From Sordaria brevicollis (lineage: Eukaryota > Ascomycota > Sordariomycetes > Sordariales > Sordariaceae): a stretch of 64,000 nt of DNA. The stretch is taken from positions 1,736,001 through 1,800,000 of the forward strand of contig JAUTDP010000007.1 of assembly GCA_033439795.1 (NCBI GenBank). Reading direction: 5' to 3'. Positions within the stretch are counted from its first letter, which is position 1. Every line of letters begins with the position of its first letter. The notes under the pieces were generated by a model. That model was not told the origin of the DNA. It saw only the letters and a program-made list of their open reading frames with translations, and did no database searches. Both the position numbers and the translations under genes were made by a program. Positions 21,911 through 35,300 of the stretch are shown piece by piece.

Positions 21911-22860
21911 GGCGGCGTGTGTCACCTGGCAGGCAGAGTGACTAGAGAGCACATCAAGCTGGGTTCGTGTTTAGGGTGGGAGACTTTGCAATTATCGGGA
22001 GTCCAAGTTGTCAAAGTTGAATTGATTGTCGTTGTGTTCGTAAATGCATTCCGCGATGCTGCCCCTGCTGAGTTGTTGTTGTCTCAACCCATGCCGTGGA
22101 GTTGAAGGTGCCCGGTCGCCGTTGAGATGGGCAGGCCTGGGATGGAGGTGTAGCGGGTGGCTAGGGGGTCGTCCGGGGCAGCTTCCAGAGGGTGGTGGGA
22201 ATGCCGTCCCCCTGTCGCTGGGTACCTCTGCGGGCACACTTTGGAGAATAGGCCCCACTTAATTTTGGCCCAACTTCAGCCTGGTCCCTGCACTTTCATC
22301 ATCAGCCACAGTTGCAACTTTTCGTAAAGACAGGTATTTGGTGGGGAACGGAGGGGAACTTTCAGATGTTCTTTCCCGAAATAATCTGACATCAGACAAG
22401 GATCTCGTGGCCGTTCCGAGGGAAGCTGCCCACTGGTGGTCTTGGGATGATTTCCCGCTACTGACTCCGGTGCTACGGTAGCCAAAAGCTGGGTAATGAT
22501 AGCTGCGAGCAATCAGCAGTTTATGGAACCATCAGCGGCCTGTACTTATCTTTAGAACTTCCAACTGACTCCATTCTTTTCTCGTCGGCTTCCCAGCTCC
22601 TTCTGATCTCTCGTTTTATGCGCAACTACCGTAGACATCTTCCGCGGTTCCTCTTGATCGACTCTGAACCGCACTTATCATCGTTCCTCCAACGCTCCTT
22701 TCCTGTGTCGGCCGTGTATCCTGCCGTTATCCCGAGACCCGCCGTCTTCGTCCAAACATTCATCCCGTCAACGGCATAGTGCACATATTGCGACAGCCGT
22801 CCGACCGAGGTGTAACGAGACCCATTGGGACGACCGTTGCGCGACAACCTCCACGCCAAC
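21911..22860. other. Divergent promoter region, sec10 / nus1
   Basis: This 950-base region between two divergent genes has CT-rich leader sequence near both starts. No open frame here looks coding and no RNA gene is visible. Confidence 0.6.
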
Positions 22861-23988
22861 ATGTTTAAACCACGGGCTATCGAGGCCTACCGGCGCGATG
22901 AGAAACTCGGTCACCAGATGCTTACCCCCGAAGAGAGAATAAGGCTGCTCAAGGTACAACTACTTGCGATGCGTCATGCTGGAGAAGAAGTCAACTGCTA
23001 ACCTTACGGACAGCCTTATCTGCCTTCGCCGCCTTTGCATCCCTCCGAGCAAGCCAACAAACGAGCTATGGAAAATGAACAGAGGCTGGGAGTACGGCGC
23101 TTTCTAAAGAGGCAATGGCACCTGTTCGTCTTCATCGTTATACATTTCTTCTTCTCGCTCTACATCCGGATTCGCCAAGCATACCATCAGGTGGTCAACA
23201 AGATATCCTCCGTCTACCATCATCACCACCGGGCTCCCGATCTTATTTACAACGACGTCAAGGATCTCCGAAGGCTTCCTAAACACCTGAGTGTTGTCTT
23301 GACCTTGGACGAGGACGCTAGGGGCGGCACCGGCTTGGCCAAGTTGATCGAGGAGGCTTCGGATATTGCTGCTTGGTGCGCAAGTGCCCGCATTCCCCAG
23401 CTATCCATCTATGAGAAGACCGGTACGTGGATACCAATAAGACGAAAGGTACGCGAAGAACCGAATGATTGCTGATCCTCCCGGCACACAGGAACCTTGA
23501 AGGGTTATCTTCCTCGCGTCCATAGATCCATGACGCAAAAGCTTGCCGCATACTTCGGGCCGAACACTCCTGGCGTTGGGATTAGAGCTCCACATTGCCC
23601 GTCGATCGAGACGGCCCCGACTCTTGCCGCAAGCCGCATCGAGAACGATGGTCTCAAGCACCTCTCAGTTATGATTCTGTCAGCCGAGGACGGCCGCGAC
23701 TCCATCGTGGATCTCACCAAGACCCTTGCCGACATGTCCCAGCGGGGTAAGATCTCGACTTCGGATATCACAATCGAACTGGTCGATGCGGAGTTGAGCG
23801 AAAGTGTCATGGGCGAACCGGATCTCCTTCTGCTGTTTGGTCCCCGTGTCGAACTGGTTGGCTATCCTCCATGGCAAGTCCGCTTGACCGAGATCTCTCA
23901 TGTCCAAGACAACGAGGGGGTCAATTATCAGGTCTTCTATCGTGGTTTGTTGAAGTATGCCGGTGCACAAATGCGCTGGGGAAGGTAG
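22861..23988 (+). CDS. nus1: Nus1, subunit of dehydrodolichyl diphosphate synthase
   Basis: Exons 22861-22953, 23014-23422 and 23492-23988 give 332 residues; the introns are 60 and 69 bases with GT...AG ends, and the first has a GCTAAC branch. Nus1 (Nogo-B receptor family) is the non-catalytic partner of the cis-prenyltransferase Rer2/Srt1 on the ER membrane and makes the dolichol precursor needed for N-glycosylation. One membrane span lies near residues 66-83 (HLFVFIVIHFFFSLYIRI). The cis-prenyltransferase-like domain follows, lacking the catalytic aspartate segment as expected of this subunit. The protein ends MRWGR, which carries the C-terminal RxG motif required for the complex's activity. 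The first ATG (AACATGTTT) opens a frame that runs straight into the spliced product. Confidence 0.9.
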
Positions 23989-24639
23989 AACCAAGCGGCG
24001 TCAAGTAGTGGGCAGTGGCAGAAACCTGAAGGCGAGCGAGTTGATCGACTGACGGCGTGGTTGAATTCCGTTGGCGGTCAACGTGGGGAATAAGACTATA
24101 GATTTAGACTCTGCAAGCATGCGAGCGAGGGGTATTTCATATGTTTATGATTATTTTGTTTAGCCCGCTGGAGATTTCGTTAACTGGAAAAGTAGTCCAT
24201 GTCTGCTACTGGGTGAAGAGAGGCTTGAGAGAGCCGGCGATAAGTGGAAAGTGGGTGAAGGATTCTATAGCCGGGAATTGGCTGAACCTGACTGACATCG
24301 CAGAGAGAGCACCAGTATTTGATATCAAAACAGATGTGATGGTGTTAAACATCAAGCAGAAAAGAATGTCGGCTTAGAACATATGCCTGTACCAGCCACT
24401 TATGACGTTACGATACAATACAGCCTTGTGATACAGAACAGAGATAAGATAGTCCAGCCACATCTAGGTGGGTCCTATGTTTACCACGGCTTAGCCTTGC
24501 GCTTGCCGTGTAACAAAGTTTCATTCTCATTCGCCCATTTCGTATTTTACATCAAGGTGAGTCGACCTCCCAACAGGACACTCCCCCAAGTCGCTGGACA
24601 CAGTAGTGTCTCGAGTAATCTAAACCAGTTCAACTGACC
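23989..24639. other. Intergenic region with probable trm5 leader intron
   Basis: This region lies between two genes on the same strand. A likely leader intron of trm5 runs 24557-24628 (donor AAGGTGAGT, branch-like TCTAAAC, acceptor CCAG), 11 bases before the ATG. Short open frames here do not look coding. Confidence 0.45.
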
Positions 24640-26309
24640 ATGTCTCAATCAGAAAAAGAAATCCAGGGGAGTGGGGAAGGGAAGTCTCAAGAAATGGCCA
24701 TTTTCAGCCCACCCGTAGTTCGTTCAGGCGCTGGCGCCCTCAACAGAGCTCTGTTCACCAAGACTGTCAACTTGGCTGCCGCCGCCGTCCACGATAACCG
24801 CCTTATTTCCAAATACAGGAAAGATCTTGAGCATAGCAAGGAGCTCCTGCGTCAGGACAGACTTTCCCCTATTATGAACCATCCAGACAAGACTCTTGCC
24901 GACAAGGGAAAGAAATGTCTGCTTCTTAACCCCAACATCAAGGCACCAGGTTAGACGAAATCACTGTTAACAATAGAGACATGACGGAAAACTGATTAAT
25001 TATCCTTTTTTCTTTCAGAGCCAGAAACATGGGGATCTATTCTCAAGGAAGGAGTTGAGAAGAAAGAGTTGGATATCATTCCTTATGAGATCAAGCTTGA
25101 CTATGACTACTGGTCATACCGTATGAAACCTGCATGAAGTCCCCTATTCAACCCAGTGTCACATCACTAACGCTTTGAATAGATGATGTTATCACGTCTA
25201 TTCTCCCGGAGGAACTTCATGACGATATTCCCTCCGGCTTCAACACCGCCGGTCATGTCGGTAAGTGACAGCGGCCCACTATTTCACCCGTCCCCTCAGC
25301 CTGTTCTCACATGGGAATCCAGCCCACATGAACCTACGGGAGCGTTACATCCCCTACAAGAAGGTGATCGCCGAGGTCATCTTGGACAAGACCACCAACA
25401 TCCGGACCGTCATCAACAAGGTCGACAATGTCGGAGCCGAGTCCGAGTTCAGGACGTTCCAGTACGAGGTTTTGGCCGGTCCCGACGACATGCAAGTCCA
25501 GGTCGCCGAGAACCACTGCGTTTTTGAGTTTGACTACTCAAAGGTCTACTGGAACAGCAAGCTCGAGGCCGAGCACAGCAGGCTCATCAAGATGTTTGAG
25601 CCCGGCGAAGTGGTGTGCGATGTCATGGCTGGTATCGGCCCCTTTGCCGTCCCGGCCGGCAAGAAGGGCGTCTTTGTCTGGGCCAACGACATGAACCCTG
25701 AGAGCAACAAGTATATGCAGGTGGCCATCCAGAAGAACAAGGTATGAACTCTACCTGATCCGTATTCTGTTTTTCTGAGGCTAACTCGGCACACAGGTCT
25801 CCCAATACGTCCGCCCCTTCTGCCAAGACGGCCGGACCTTCATCCACCAAGCAGCCGACTCGGTCCTCGAAGCGCACAAGAACGGCGAGCACGTCCTCAT
25901 CAACCCCAGACCTCCCTCGCGCGCCAAGAAGGCACCTAAGCCCGAGCCCAAGCGCGTCGACATCCCCCCTACCATCTCGCACTTTGTCATGAATCTGCCC
26001 GCCACCGCCATCGAGTTCCTCGGCTGCTACCGCGGCGTGTACGCCGGTCACGAGGACCTGTTTGCGGACGGCAAGAAGCTGCCCCTCGTGCACGTCCACT
26101 GCTTCTCCTTCAAGGCCGACGACGAGACGCCCCGCAACGACATTTGCGAGAGGATCACCAAGTACCTCGGTTTCCCCGTCAAGCCCGGTAATCCGGACGT
26201 CGAGGGCGAGGTGGCGGTTCATGATGTTAGGGATGTGGCGCCGGCAAAGAGAATGTTCTGCGCGAGCTTTAGGATTCCGAGGGAGGTTGCTTTTGCGAAG
26301 AGGGACTAG
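24640..26309 (+). CDS. trm5: tRNA (guanine-37-N1)-methyltransferase Trm5
   Basis: Exons 24640-24949, 25019-25120, 25183-25260, 25323-25741 and 25797-26309 join in frame to 473 residues. Introns are 55-69 bases with clear GT...AG ends; three are in phase 1 and the last in phase 0. Trm5 methylates G37 next to the anticodon using S-adenosylmethionine, which prevents +1 frameshifting; in yeast it acts in cytosol and mitochondria. The small D1 domain starts near residue 24 (PPVVRSGAGALNRALF). The family motif GHVAHMNLRE is at about 161-170. The SAM-binding loop VCDVMAGIGPFAVPAG is near 261-276, NDMNPESN follows, and MNLPATAIEFL near 366 is the conserved catalytic-region motif. The length is typical. 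Only about 20 residues precede D1, so any mitochondrial targeting sequence must be short. Confidence 0.95.
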
Positions 26310-29300
26310 AACTAAATGTTACCATAGGAGCCAAAAATGATGTTAACGGTTGGCTGGGAAGCTAGGTAGTTCTACACACCAGGGCCGTTTCGCTTGCCTG
26401 CCGACTCCAATACATTGTACTGCCACTACACGTTCGATTATCTTTGTCTCGGTCAAAAGGCCTGGTCGGCTGGTCAAGTGTGATGTTGATAATGAGGCGA
26501 TTTGGACAATGGGACCACACTCTCGGGGTGTGTACCTTAAGTGAAGAAGCCACTTGGATGCAGTGTATATGCAGCATGTCACCGCTAGCGTCATTTTCCA
26601 CCTCAACTTCAACGGCCTTGAAAGACTCGAGGAGCATGCCTGGAAGTCGACTCGATAAAAGGGGAGAGAAAAAAAAATGCATGGTTGAAGGAGATTGCCA
26701 AGTACGAGTCTTGGAACTCCTGCTGTCATCTCACGATTCGTCTCACAATCACCCTTGCTGTTACAAAAAATCGTCATCGCTTAGCTTTTCTTTTTTGACC
26801 TCCAATGTGTGATCTTTCCTCTATCAGTCGGTCAACGCCTCCGGTATACGGTGAGACATACACATGCAGAACCCTTCCATTTCGTGTTCTTTTCCCTTCT
26901 TCTGCATAGTGGTTAGTCGTTGCCCATGTTTATCTCCCAGCCCAGGCGGAGAGTTGAACCTGTTTGGCCATGCCACGAAGTCGAACGGTGTCGCTTGGCT
27001 TGGCGAGCGGTCTGACTTTTTACTCTCCCTCTCAGCTCAGCTCCTTGCCTACCTAACACAGGACTGGTTCGGTTTTTAACCATGTCGAATTCCATCCGCT
27101 GAATGGCTAGAACATTTCCTGTTTCATGATGGCATGGGTTATTGAAGAGAAGGAGGCTGGGATGATGCAAGAGAGAAATTTTCCTCAAGTGTCAGCCGTA
27201 GCTTCCTCATTTTGTTGAATAGGCGGAGGATTTGATGTCGATAAGGAAAAAGCCAGGGAAGGAAAGGACCACTGAGGAAGAGAGTTACATCGACCTAAAA
27301 TCTTCCACTAATGCACAGCGAGCCGGAAGAGCCTCCTTTCCCTGCCGTTGGCACTTCCCTTTTCTCTCTGGGACATCTCCGTGGAGGTGTTTGAACTGTG
27401 TTGTATCTTGCCGATCTATGTGTCCTCTTTTTTTTTTTTTTTGTTTTAAGCTGGCAGGTGCAGCTAAGTACCTAGGTGGGCATTGGCCAATAGATGATGT
27501 GAATTGGAAAGTGATGCTTTTCGGTCAGTACATACAGCCCGTACAGATAGAACGAGACGGCAGCTCCGTTCAGCGTTCTTTCCAAAGACGGGATACTCTT
27601 CTCCGGGCGCAAATTGCGTTGTGAACTGTTACTACCGTACTTCCTTTCTGCTGAGATTCCCTTGATGAGATGCAGTACGCATCGCGTCGCGTAATGGACG
27701 GTCATAACAGCTCTCGATACCTACCCCCTCGACCAATGTTTCCATCCTAGCGATGGCGTGATCAAAACCATTCCTGTGTTGTGTCGCCCTGCCTATGGTA
27801 ATCGTCGGGCTTCACTAGAGAGATTTTCTGTTATGTAAGATTTACGGGACACTCACATCTACAGTACCCCAAGCCTCAACTAACTTTTAGGGCATATATA
27901 CAGCACCAAGCGGATCGACCTCCGCCTGGACCGGCGGGTGAGCCCGTGAGCCGCTGGACCAGACATCTTTCGGATGACGTCTGGGTTGTTATGGTATTGT
28001 TTTCGTGTTCCTGTGCGCATCGGCCCGAGGGTTGATAGGCAAGGTATAAAAAAACGTGCCAATGCTGATCTTGGCGCTGGAACAAGTAGGCTTGGATCGG
28101 ATAAGGGATTGATTGATATATTGATGAAGGGTATTATCGTGCTCCGTTATAGGTGAGAGCGTTCGTTATTGATACTACCTATGGGAAGATATGTGGTCGA
28201 AGACCTATGTAACTGAATGGATATGGCCTCTTTAGAGGGGGCGTGGCACGGGTAGCAGTTGTGACGATGGTAGAGATTTAGTAGACAACTTGCATGTCTC
28301 GGTCAACGCATGGCGTTTTGGCCAGTGCTACGCTACTTACACACATGTATCTTGTATAGTGCGTTGAGTATGTACACTCCCCCGGCGTGTGCGCAGGTGT
28401 CGTCAAAGAAGCTATCTTCTAGGTAGCTATGAAACGGCGTTGTTGTACTTCGTGAGACGTCGGAAATTCAATGCTGCGTTGGTGTGTGGGTGTGTGGTGA
28501 AAATTGGATGAATTTGTCGATATGCATCACCGGTAAAGTTCAAAGGTCTTGCCGCGGAAATTGGAACTGCATAGGTTTTGATGAACTACATACTAGTTCT
28601 GGCGTCAAGAAGGTGTACCGCGCGTGGGGTCGTGGGTTACACTGAATTTCGAATTCTAGATCCTCCAACGTCCAAATGTCTGAGACAACAAGTTAGATGC
28701 TTGGTTTGTTTGGTTGAAGAAGACAAACGGTATGTTGCTGGTCAATGAGTGTTTGAAATGCTATCCAATGTCCGAAAGTTTTCTATCCAACCTTACCGTA
28801 AACCCTCCCGCTTCGCAACAAAGCGTTGTCCATGCTATGATTCTCGTCATCCTTGCGACAATCATAGCATGATGGTTCTCCCACAGGTTTACCGACCAAT
28901 AGGGACGTGAAGAAGAGGCCATAAGAGAATATGTGCGCGAGTGGAAGTGGAAGTCAAGGAAATAGGAGGGGAACTCCTCAACTACACGATTTATGTGATA
29001 GGTCCGGAGAGATTTTCCCTCAATATGCTGCAGTCGACTTCAACAACACCCATAGGCTTCCAGGGCAACTGGAGGGTAGGAACCAGAATGCGATGAGACT
29101 CCCCGGAAATGCAGCCAACGGTCGATGAGGTAGGTACATCGTGGTTGATGTGGTTGAACGGTAGGGTGTGGTAGTATATCCAAGGATGAACTATCCGCGG
29201 ACCGAGTTCGCATACCCGCATGTCTTTGTGCCTTGTCGAAGCCAGTTATCTGATAGCTGTACCTACACACCAAAAGCTCCTGAACGCTATACACCACAGT

Positions 29301-32300
29301 AGTTCGTGGAAGGTACGAAGAAGAAGGAAGTGTCACATATCACATTCCTATGCAATGATAGAAAAAAAAATAAGGCTATGTAATTGGCAAGGAACACTGG
29401 GGAACGTTGGATGCAACGGGATACAGACTTGTTGGTGGCAGGGTGACCCGAGTTGGCGATAAGATGCCGGCCAGGCGGGAGGAGCTCTCGAACTCGATGT
29501 GAATGTCTCCGAGTCCAGTCTTGCAAGCACGGTAAGAGACGTTGGTGACAGGGGCGGGAGACGGACAACGGTAAAGAAGAACAGCAAGATAAGGCACCCG
29601 AGAAATAAAAATCTGAGACACACACCAGTTCACCCCGTTGCTTGACAACGTTCGAGAAGGGAGACAACAACAAAGAAACACATACTGCTGATAAGGGAGC
29701 AAGGGGTCCCGTACCCTTCCCCCTTCCCGGTACCCTTTCCGATCTCATCTGTCAATGTTCCCCTCGCTTCCCAGTGTCCCGCTTCCGTCCCGCCTGGCGG
29801 TCATCAAGTCCTCTTCCGGGGACGAGAACAATGGACGATAATCGTTACTGCGTTTATGGAAGTCTTATCGGACCTAAGCATCTCGCTCCTAAAGATGACA
29901 TGATGATTGGCCAATCACCGACGCCCGGTCAGTTACTCTAGACCCTGACCGAGTGCAGGGAGTTTAACTCTCGAACAATGACCCTATGTCAACTCTGCCG
30001 AAAGTGATGTATGTAACGTCCTGGAATAGGGACTCGAGATAAGGATCTATCGACCGGCTAGGTGAGCGCTTGATTTCTCTTCGCGACGGCGAGGTGTTCT
30101 TGTATTACTGGACCTCATCAGCCTCGCTGTACATTTGTAGCCAGTAAAACGAACAAATGTTACTCACTAAAAGGTACCTAATTAATGGCAAGAGCCGCAG
30201 TTCTTGTATAATCCAATCAGTGCAAGGCGAATCATAAAGACCTCGTTCAATATACAGTCGTGTAGTCTCACCAGTACTTCAAGCCGTGAAGAATAATACT
30301 AGTGAAGGCTCTCCACGGTAATGTCCTTTCGGATCTATACTGATTCAAAGACAAGAGATGGTCCTCAAACATACCTGATAGATGGGGTAATGTCGTCAGC
30401 AATCCCGACTCGCGGGGTTCGTCTGCTGCCAGGGGCATGCCATGTCCGCCCGTACTTCGTCCGAATATACACTCAAGGGACCCGGTTTGTTGTCGTTCCA
30501 AGTTTTGTAAATCACTTGCGAATTAGAAGTTGACTATCAGATCCGGCCTCTATGGTGGAAAGTTGAGATTTTGACTTACAGCTCTGACGACATTGTGTTG
30601 CGCTGCCGCTTTGTTAGGTATGTAGTTGATCGTTACTATAACAGCAAATCATTATATAAATAGCTGCGGCAGCGTCCATTCCGCCTCTCAGGTGGCCGTT
30701 GATCTGGTATGGTTCTAACTCCACTTGAACCATTCCAGTTGAACAGGAGGGGTCTACCTACTGAGTTTCTTTCACTGTTAGTGTTCCTATGTTCTGACAA
30801 TCCTCGTGGATTCTTTTGTGAGTCTGACCAGCGATTGCAGATAGTCAATTTCGAGGGTTTCCATAACGAGCACGACGCTTATCTGCTCCTGTCACTTCCA
30901 GACATTTTTTTCGCCATGAGGCCTTGAAGTTGGTCGATGCTTGCATAGAAAGTGAGAGATCACAATGTCCATCGTAGATTTGGACCGACTTACAGATGGT
31001 CATCAAGACATTGCATCGCGGCTGCAACGTGCCCCTCCTTCCCCTCGCCAAGGACAACGCATAAGTAGCAGCAGCAGTGCTTTTAAGTCTGGGACGATGA
31101 GCTGCTCCGAGAAGCACGCAATGAGCGCGCGCACATCTTGTTGCCTTGCCTTTACATACTTGCTCGATCCAAAATTGCTTCGTTGGGATCGTGGGATTTC
31201 CAGTGTTGGGTCCTATAAATGAATGGTGCTTCCTCAGCATGCTCCCATGTGGGCAAGTCCCCTGATCCAGAGGATACTCAGCAGCTCGAACCCTTTCCGT
31301 CACCATTTAAACAGCTGCTTATGTGCGCTGAAATTGGCAAGTAAGGCATCATCAGCTCCCAGGAGGCTTGCGTCCGTGGTTAGCACTCGGTATGATTGGC
31401 GCCTGTGGATTCAGCAAAGCCTCAGTTTTGAGAGCGAAATTTGAGCTGTCAACTTGATGTCCCCTTGACATCTTTTGAATATGCCAAGACTGAGAAGCAT
31501 AAGTTGGTTACTGTTATGTAAGCAAATTTCAACAGTTGCTGTCGACCAGGCTGGGTTGACGAAGGAAGTGTTGTCGTCGACGTCGTCATTACCCCATACT
31601 GTCTTTACCTCCGTCCTTTGGCCGACAGCGAGCGAAGATACTGCGTAAACCCGAGAGGATCACCAAACCTTTCGGGCCGGTTAAAAGGGAGATTAAAGAA
31701 AAAGGCTGACGAATAAAGCAAAAAGCGAAGTTATTAATGCACATCCGTTTTGGAAGGCTGTGTACTGTAGGCCGATCGGTTTCATCTGGTTTCCCGGGGC
31801 CCATTGCTCCACACATTCCCGCAATTGAACGCCCCCGTGGTACAGGCACCACATGGAGGAAATATGGAGGGGTGTGGAGTTTTCTGGGGACCAAAGTCCG
31901 GGGTAACCGCCTTAACAGGTCAAGAGATTTGCTCCCGTGACGACGGATCCCCCCAGGCTCAACACCACGATTTCCCCTTTGGCAAAACCCCCAAGCCCAA
32001 TGCGCTGGTCTGACGGGCGCAGGCTCGCGGCCTCGCGGGATGCCCGGTTCTGCCGGGGCGAGAAGTTGCAAACTACTTGCCAACCATTTGCTGCGATCAA
32101 ACGAGCGTTGCTTGCTGCTTGCTTGCTGCCGTGAGTGCCGCTGGTACACTCAAATGGTCACGAGCATCCCCAGATATCCATTCATATCCTCGGGGCGGGT
32201 TTCAGTTGTCAAAGGCGGGGTACAGCCACTCCCGGCATTGGGAATATGTAGACATCTAATAGCATCCGCATCGTGAATGGTGAGAAAAGGACTTGATGCA

Positions 32301-35300
32301 TGTCAGCCTCTTTCAGATGTGGGAGTTGCCTGCTGTCGACGACGCTGTAGAAGAAGCGTGATTCGAGGACAGATAAGCCCCTTTTTACACGCTTTTTGCG
32401 TGAAGGCCCACGTTGTAAATACGGAACAGTTTACCGATCAAAGAAAGAGGCCGTGCGGTTTCTGTTTTCGGTTATTTGCACTTCTTGTCTTCGGCAACTT
32501 GAACGGCCCTGAGGGCATTAACAACGGCGTCAACGGGCGTGACGGGCTCGCCGGGCGGAGCCATGATGGCAGCCGTGATCCATATCCAAGCGCTGCCATC
32601 TGGCCGAGGGAGATCCTTTCCTGACAGCGGGAGAAGTCGGAGCCAATGCAGGTAGCTGTTGCTTGAACGTTGCTAGAGCACGCCCGTTGCGTCGGCAGAA
32701 GTCCCAGTTCGTGAAACACATATCACGTGGCAAATGATGTAAATGCTGATTTCATGCCAATTTCATCGCAGGTCGGTCTTGGATGTCTTGGTCGTTCTCG
32801 GGCTTCTGGAAGATGGGATGTGTGATCTCGGAGATGGAGTGTCGTTTCTTGATCCTGAAATGGAAGTGGAAAGGTCAAACTGAACCTGACGTCCTGAACT
32901 GTGTCCAAGCGAGGCCGGGGGCACGAGGCTGTTCCCCTGGTGGGCTCCCCTCGGCCGTGGGGCCTGGAAGATCATGGACGGCACCTGTCCAGTGGTTCCT
33001 TCCTTCTAGACTCTCAGGTACCTCTACCGGTACACTCCAGGTGGAGAAGATGCCCTGTGCTTGAAGAATCGAACTTGATCTGGGGTGAGAAGCGACGAGG
33101 GGGCGGCCAATGAGACGCTGTCGGTAGGCCAAGTGCCATCAGTGCCATCCAAGGCTCACTTTTTGAAATTGAAATTTCCTTCTGGATGGTCCTGATGACC
33201 AAAACCATCTTTTCCGAGTACCACTGTACACCCCCATGACGGTCCGAAGCGCGGGGGTTGCCGCGCGACGTGATGGCCTGGACTTTGTGAAGAGCCTTTT
33301 CACGGGTCAACAGGTACGGGGGCGCTCTTTGAAGATGTCGACTGATCCGCCCGATTTTCGTCCCGTCTGTGCTGGTGCGGGGGTCGCCAGGTACGGGTCT
33401 CCGGAATAACTCGAGTCGGGGCTGTCGTCGTTGAAAGTCCATGTCTTTTCACCTACCTGGAGCTCCCGCTTCCCGGTGTACGTGTAGTCCGGAACATTGT
33501 GACCGGTGAGCAAAAGAGGTGACCCAAGAGCCTTGACAAAGTTGACGGAGGGTGGCATCATCAATTTCAGTGTTGCATCCAAGAAGCCGCGGACGACTCG
33601 ACCGACCAAGACAAGACCCGAATTTTCGATGAAGAGAGCAAAGATGGAAGCATGGAAGGCCGCACAGGCGCAATGCAATTTAGGGGACCGAGGACCGAGT
33701 TATTAAATGAAGGCATGAAACCAATGCTGGGAATCCTGGAATTCCCATTTCATGGACGACAAACTCCCGTCCTTTTTGACTAAAGAAAAACAGCCGTTGA
33801 CCAAGCACAGAAGCCGAAAGAGGTCACACGGGCGCCGCGTGCCTTGGGTTCATTGCCCCCCTGCCCACTTCATTCCTTTCCAGCCGGATGGACCATCCAG
33901 AGAACACTTCAGCTTCCAGCGTGATGAAGATGAAGCGGGCCAACCGCAAGCCCCCGTCACTCTCCGGTGCCCCGTAGGCTCACCAAGTCACACCAGTCAC
34001 CAAAAACCGCCCGAGAAAGTCGACCCTCGCTAATGTCCGCCGTGCCCGCGTTATCCCCCAGAAAACTTCAAAGCGCCTGTCTCACCCAGGGCAGTCATCT
34101 CACCTTGAACCAAGTCGCGGATTTTCCGTGTCCTGACCGAGGCAGAAATTGCTTCATCAGATATCGGACTCACCTTGTCCCTACTTCAGAGGGACACCTG
34201 CTTGAGCGGTTGTTCCTTTGGGAAGCACGGGCACTCCCAGACCGCCTCCGCTGTCGTTGTCTTCCTTCTCTCGAGGTTCGGCAGCATACGGAACAGAACA
34301 GCATTGGAGACGGTTTTTTTTTTTTTTCTTGACTAGCTCGTTTTTTCAACCTGGAATCCCTGCTCTATGTCCAAGTCGTCCCCCAATCGCGAACTCCCGA
34401 GCGTCTCTAGCAGGCTTTTCTGGCCGCCGTACCCCGGTGCTTGCTGGGGATTTGTAATTTCATCCTCTCTTTTCCCCAGATTGTCAGCACCGTAGGTGAG
34501 AATGATTCACCACCGTGACCAGCCCTGCAGCACTCAACAAGACTCACATTGTGCTTCTTCTATGCGTTTTGAAAACCATAGATGAGACTTGAAATGAGTT
34601 CTATAGGTATAAGTTGTTAGTAGCTGCCAGGCCGTTAGCGAAATGTACAGTATTGTCAAACATCGGCCAACTGCCGTACGGTCAAGTTAGGCCAGAATTG
34701 TTAAGTACTGGACAAGCCAACCGCTAACTTGAGGCTTAACGGGAATCATGACCTTTGATCCACACATATTTGTAGGTTTGCGGTTGTCGATAGGACTGAT
34801 TGTCCATCCTTTGGCTCATCTGAAAATCCGGATGCCTTCCGCGTTCCATTGGAGGTCGGCATATGCCATGTAGACTAGCTGCCTGCTCTGCGCTCATTTC
34901 ATGTACAAATCACACACATCTCGTTAATGCAGAGGTCAACGGCTGGAAAAGTAAGGTGGCTAAAGCCTGGGCGGCATATCAAGCACATAACGATCGGTTT
35001 GAAGAGGTCAATGTCCAGCATCGACAGCCTGTACCTCCGAGAGACGCCGTGCTGCGATGCTCTAGGTCATCATCGTATGGCCGGATTGTGCGACCGGTCG
35101 CGTACATTTGCACGACCTCATGACTAGCCGTCTGTCGTCGTCTGTGTATAAGTAGTATAAAGCCAACATGTCACCGTCGACGTACCAAATTTTGTGTGTG
35201 CCTTCCTCATCCAGAACAGTGTCGACGGCGGAACCCCCATGCTCTGGCAACCCTCATCACAACCTTCCAGTTGGTTGGAGGTGATGTGCTGAGTGAAGGT

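Noticed and set aside
21911..21952. Upstream ATG extending Sec10 by 14 residues
   Set aside because: Poor context compared with GCCGCCATGG at 21910, and the extra residues do not look like the family.
31589..32149. 186-codon minus-strand frame in the gene desert
   Set aside because: No recognisable motif or splice partners; likely chance.
33050..33150. Minus-strand GTTCGATTC resembling a tRNA B box
   Set aside because: No acceptable A box at the right distance and no cloverleaf can be drawn.
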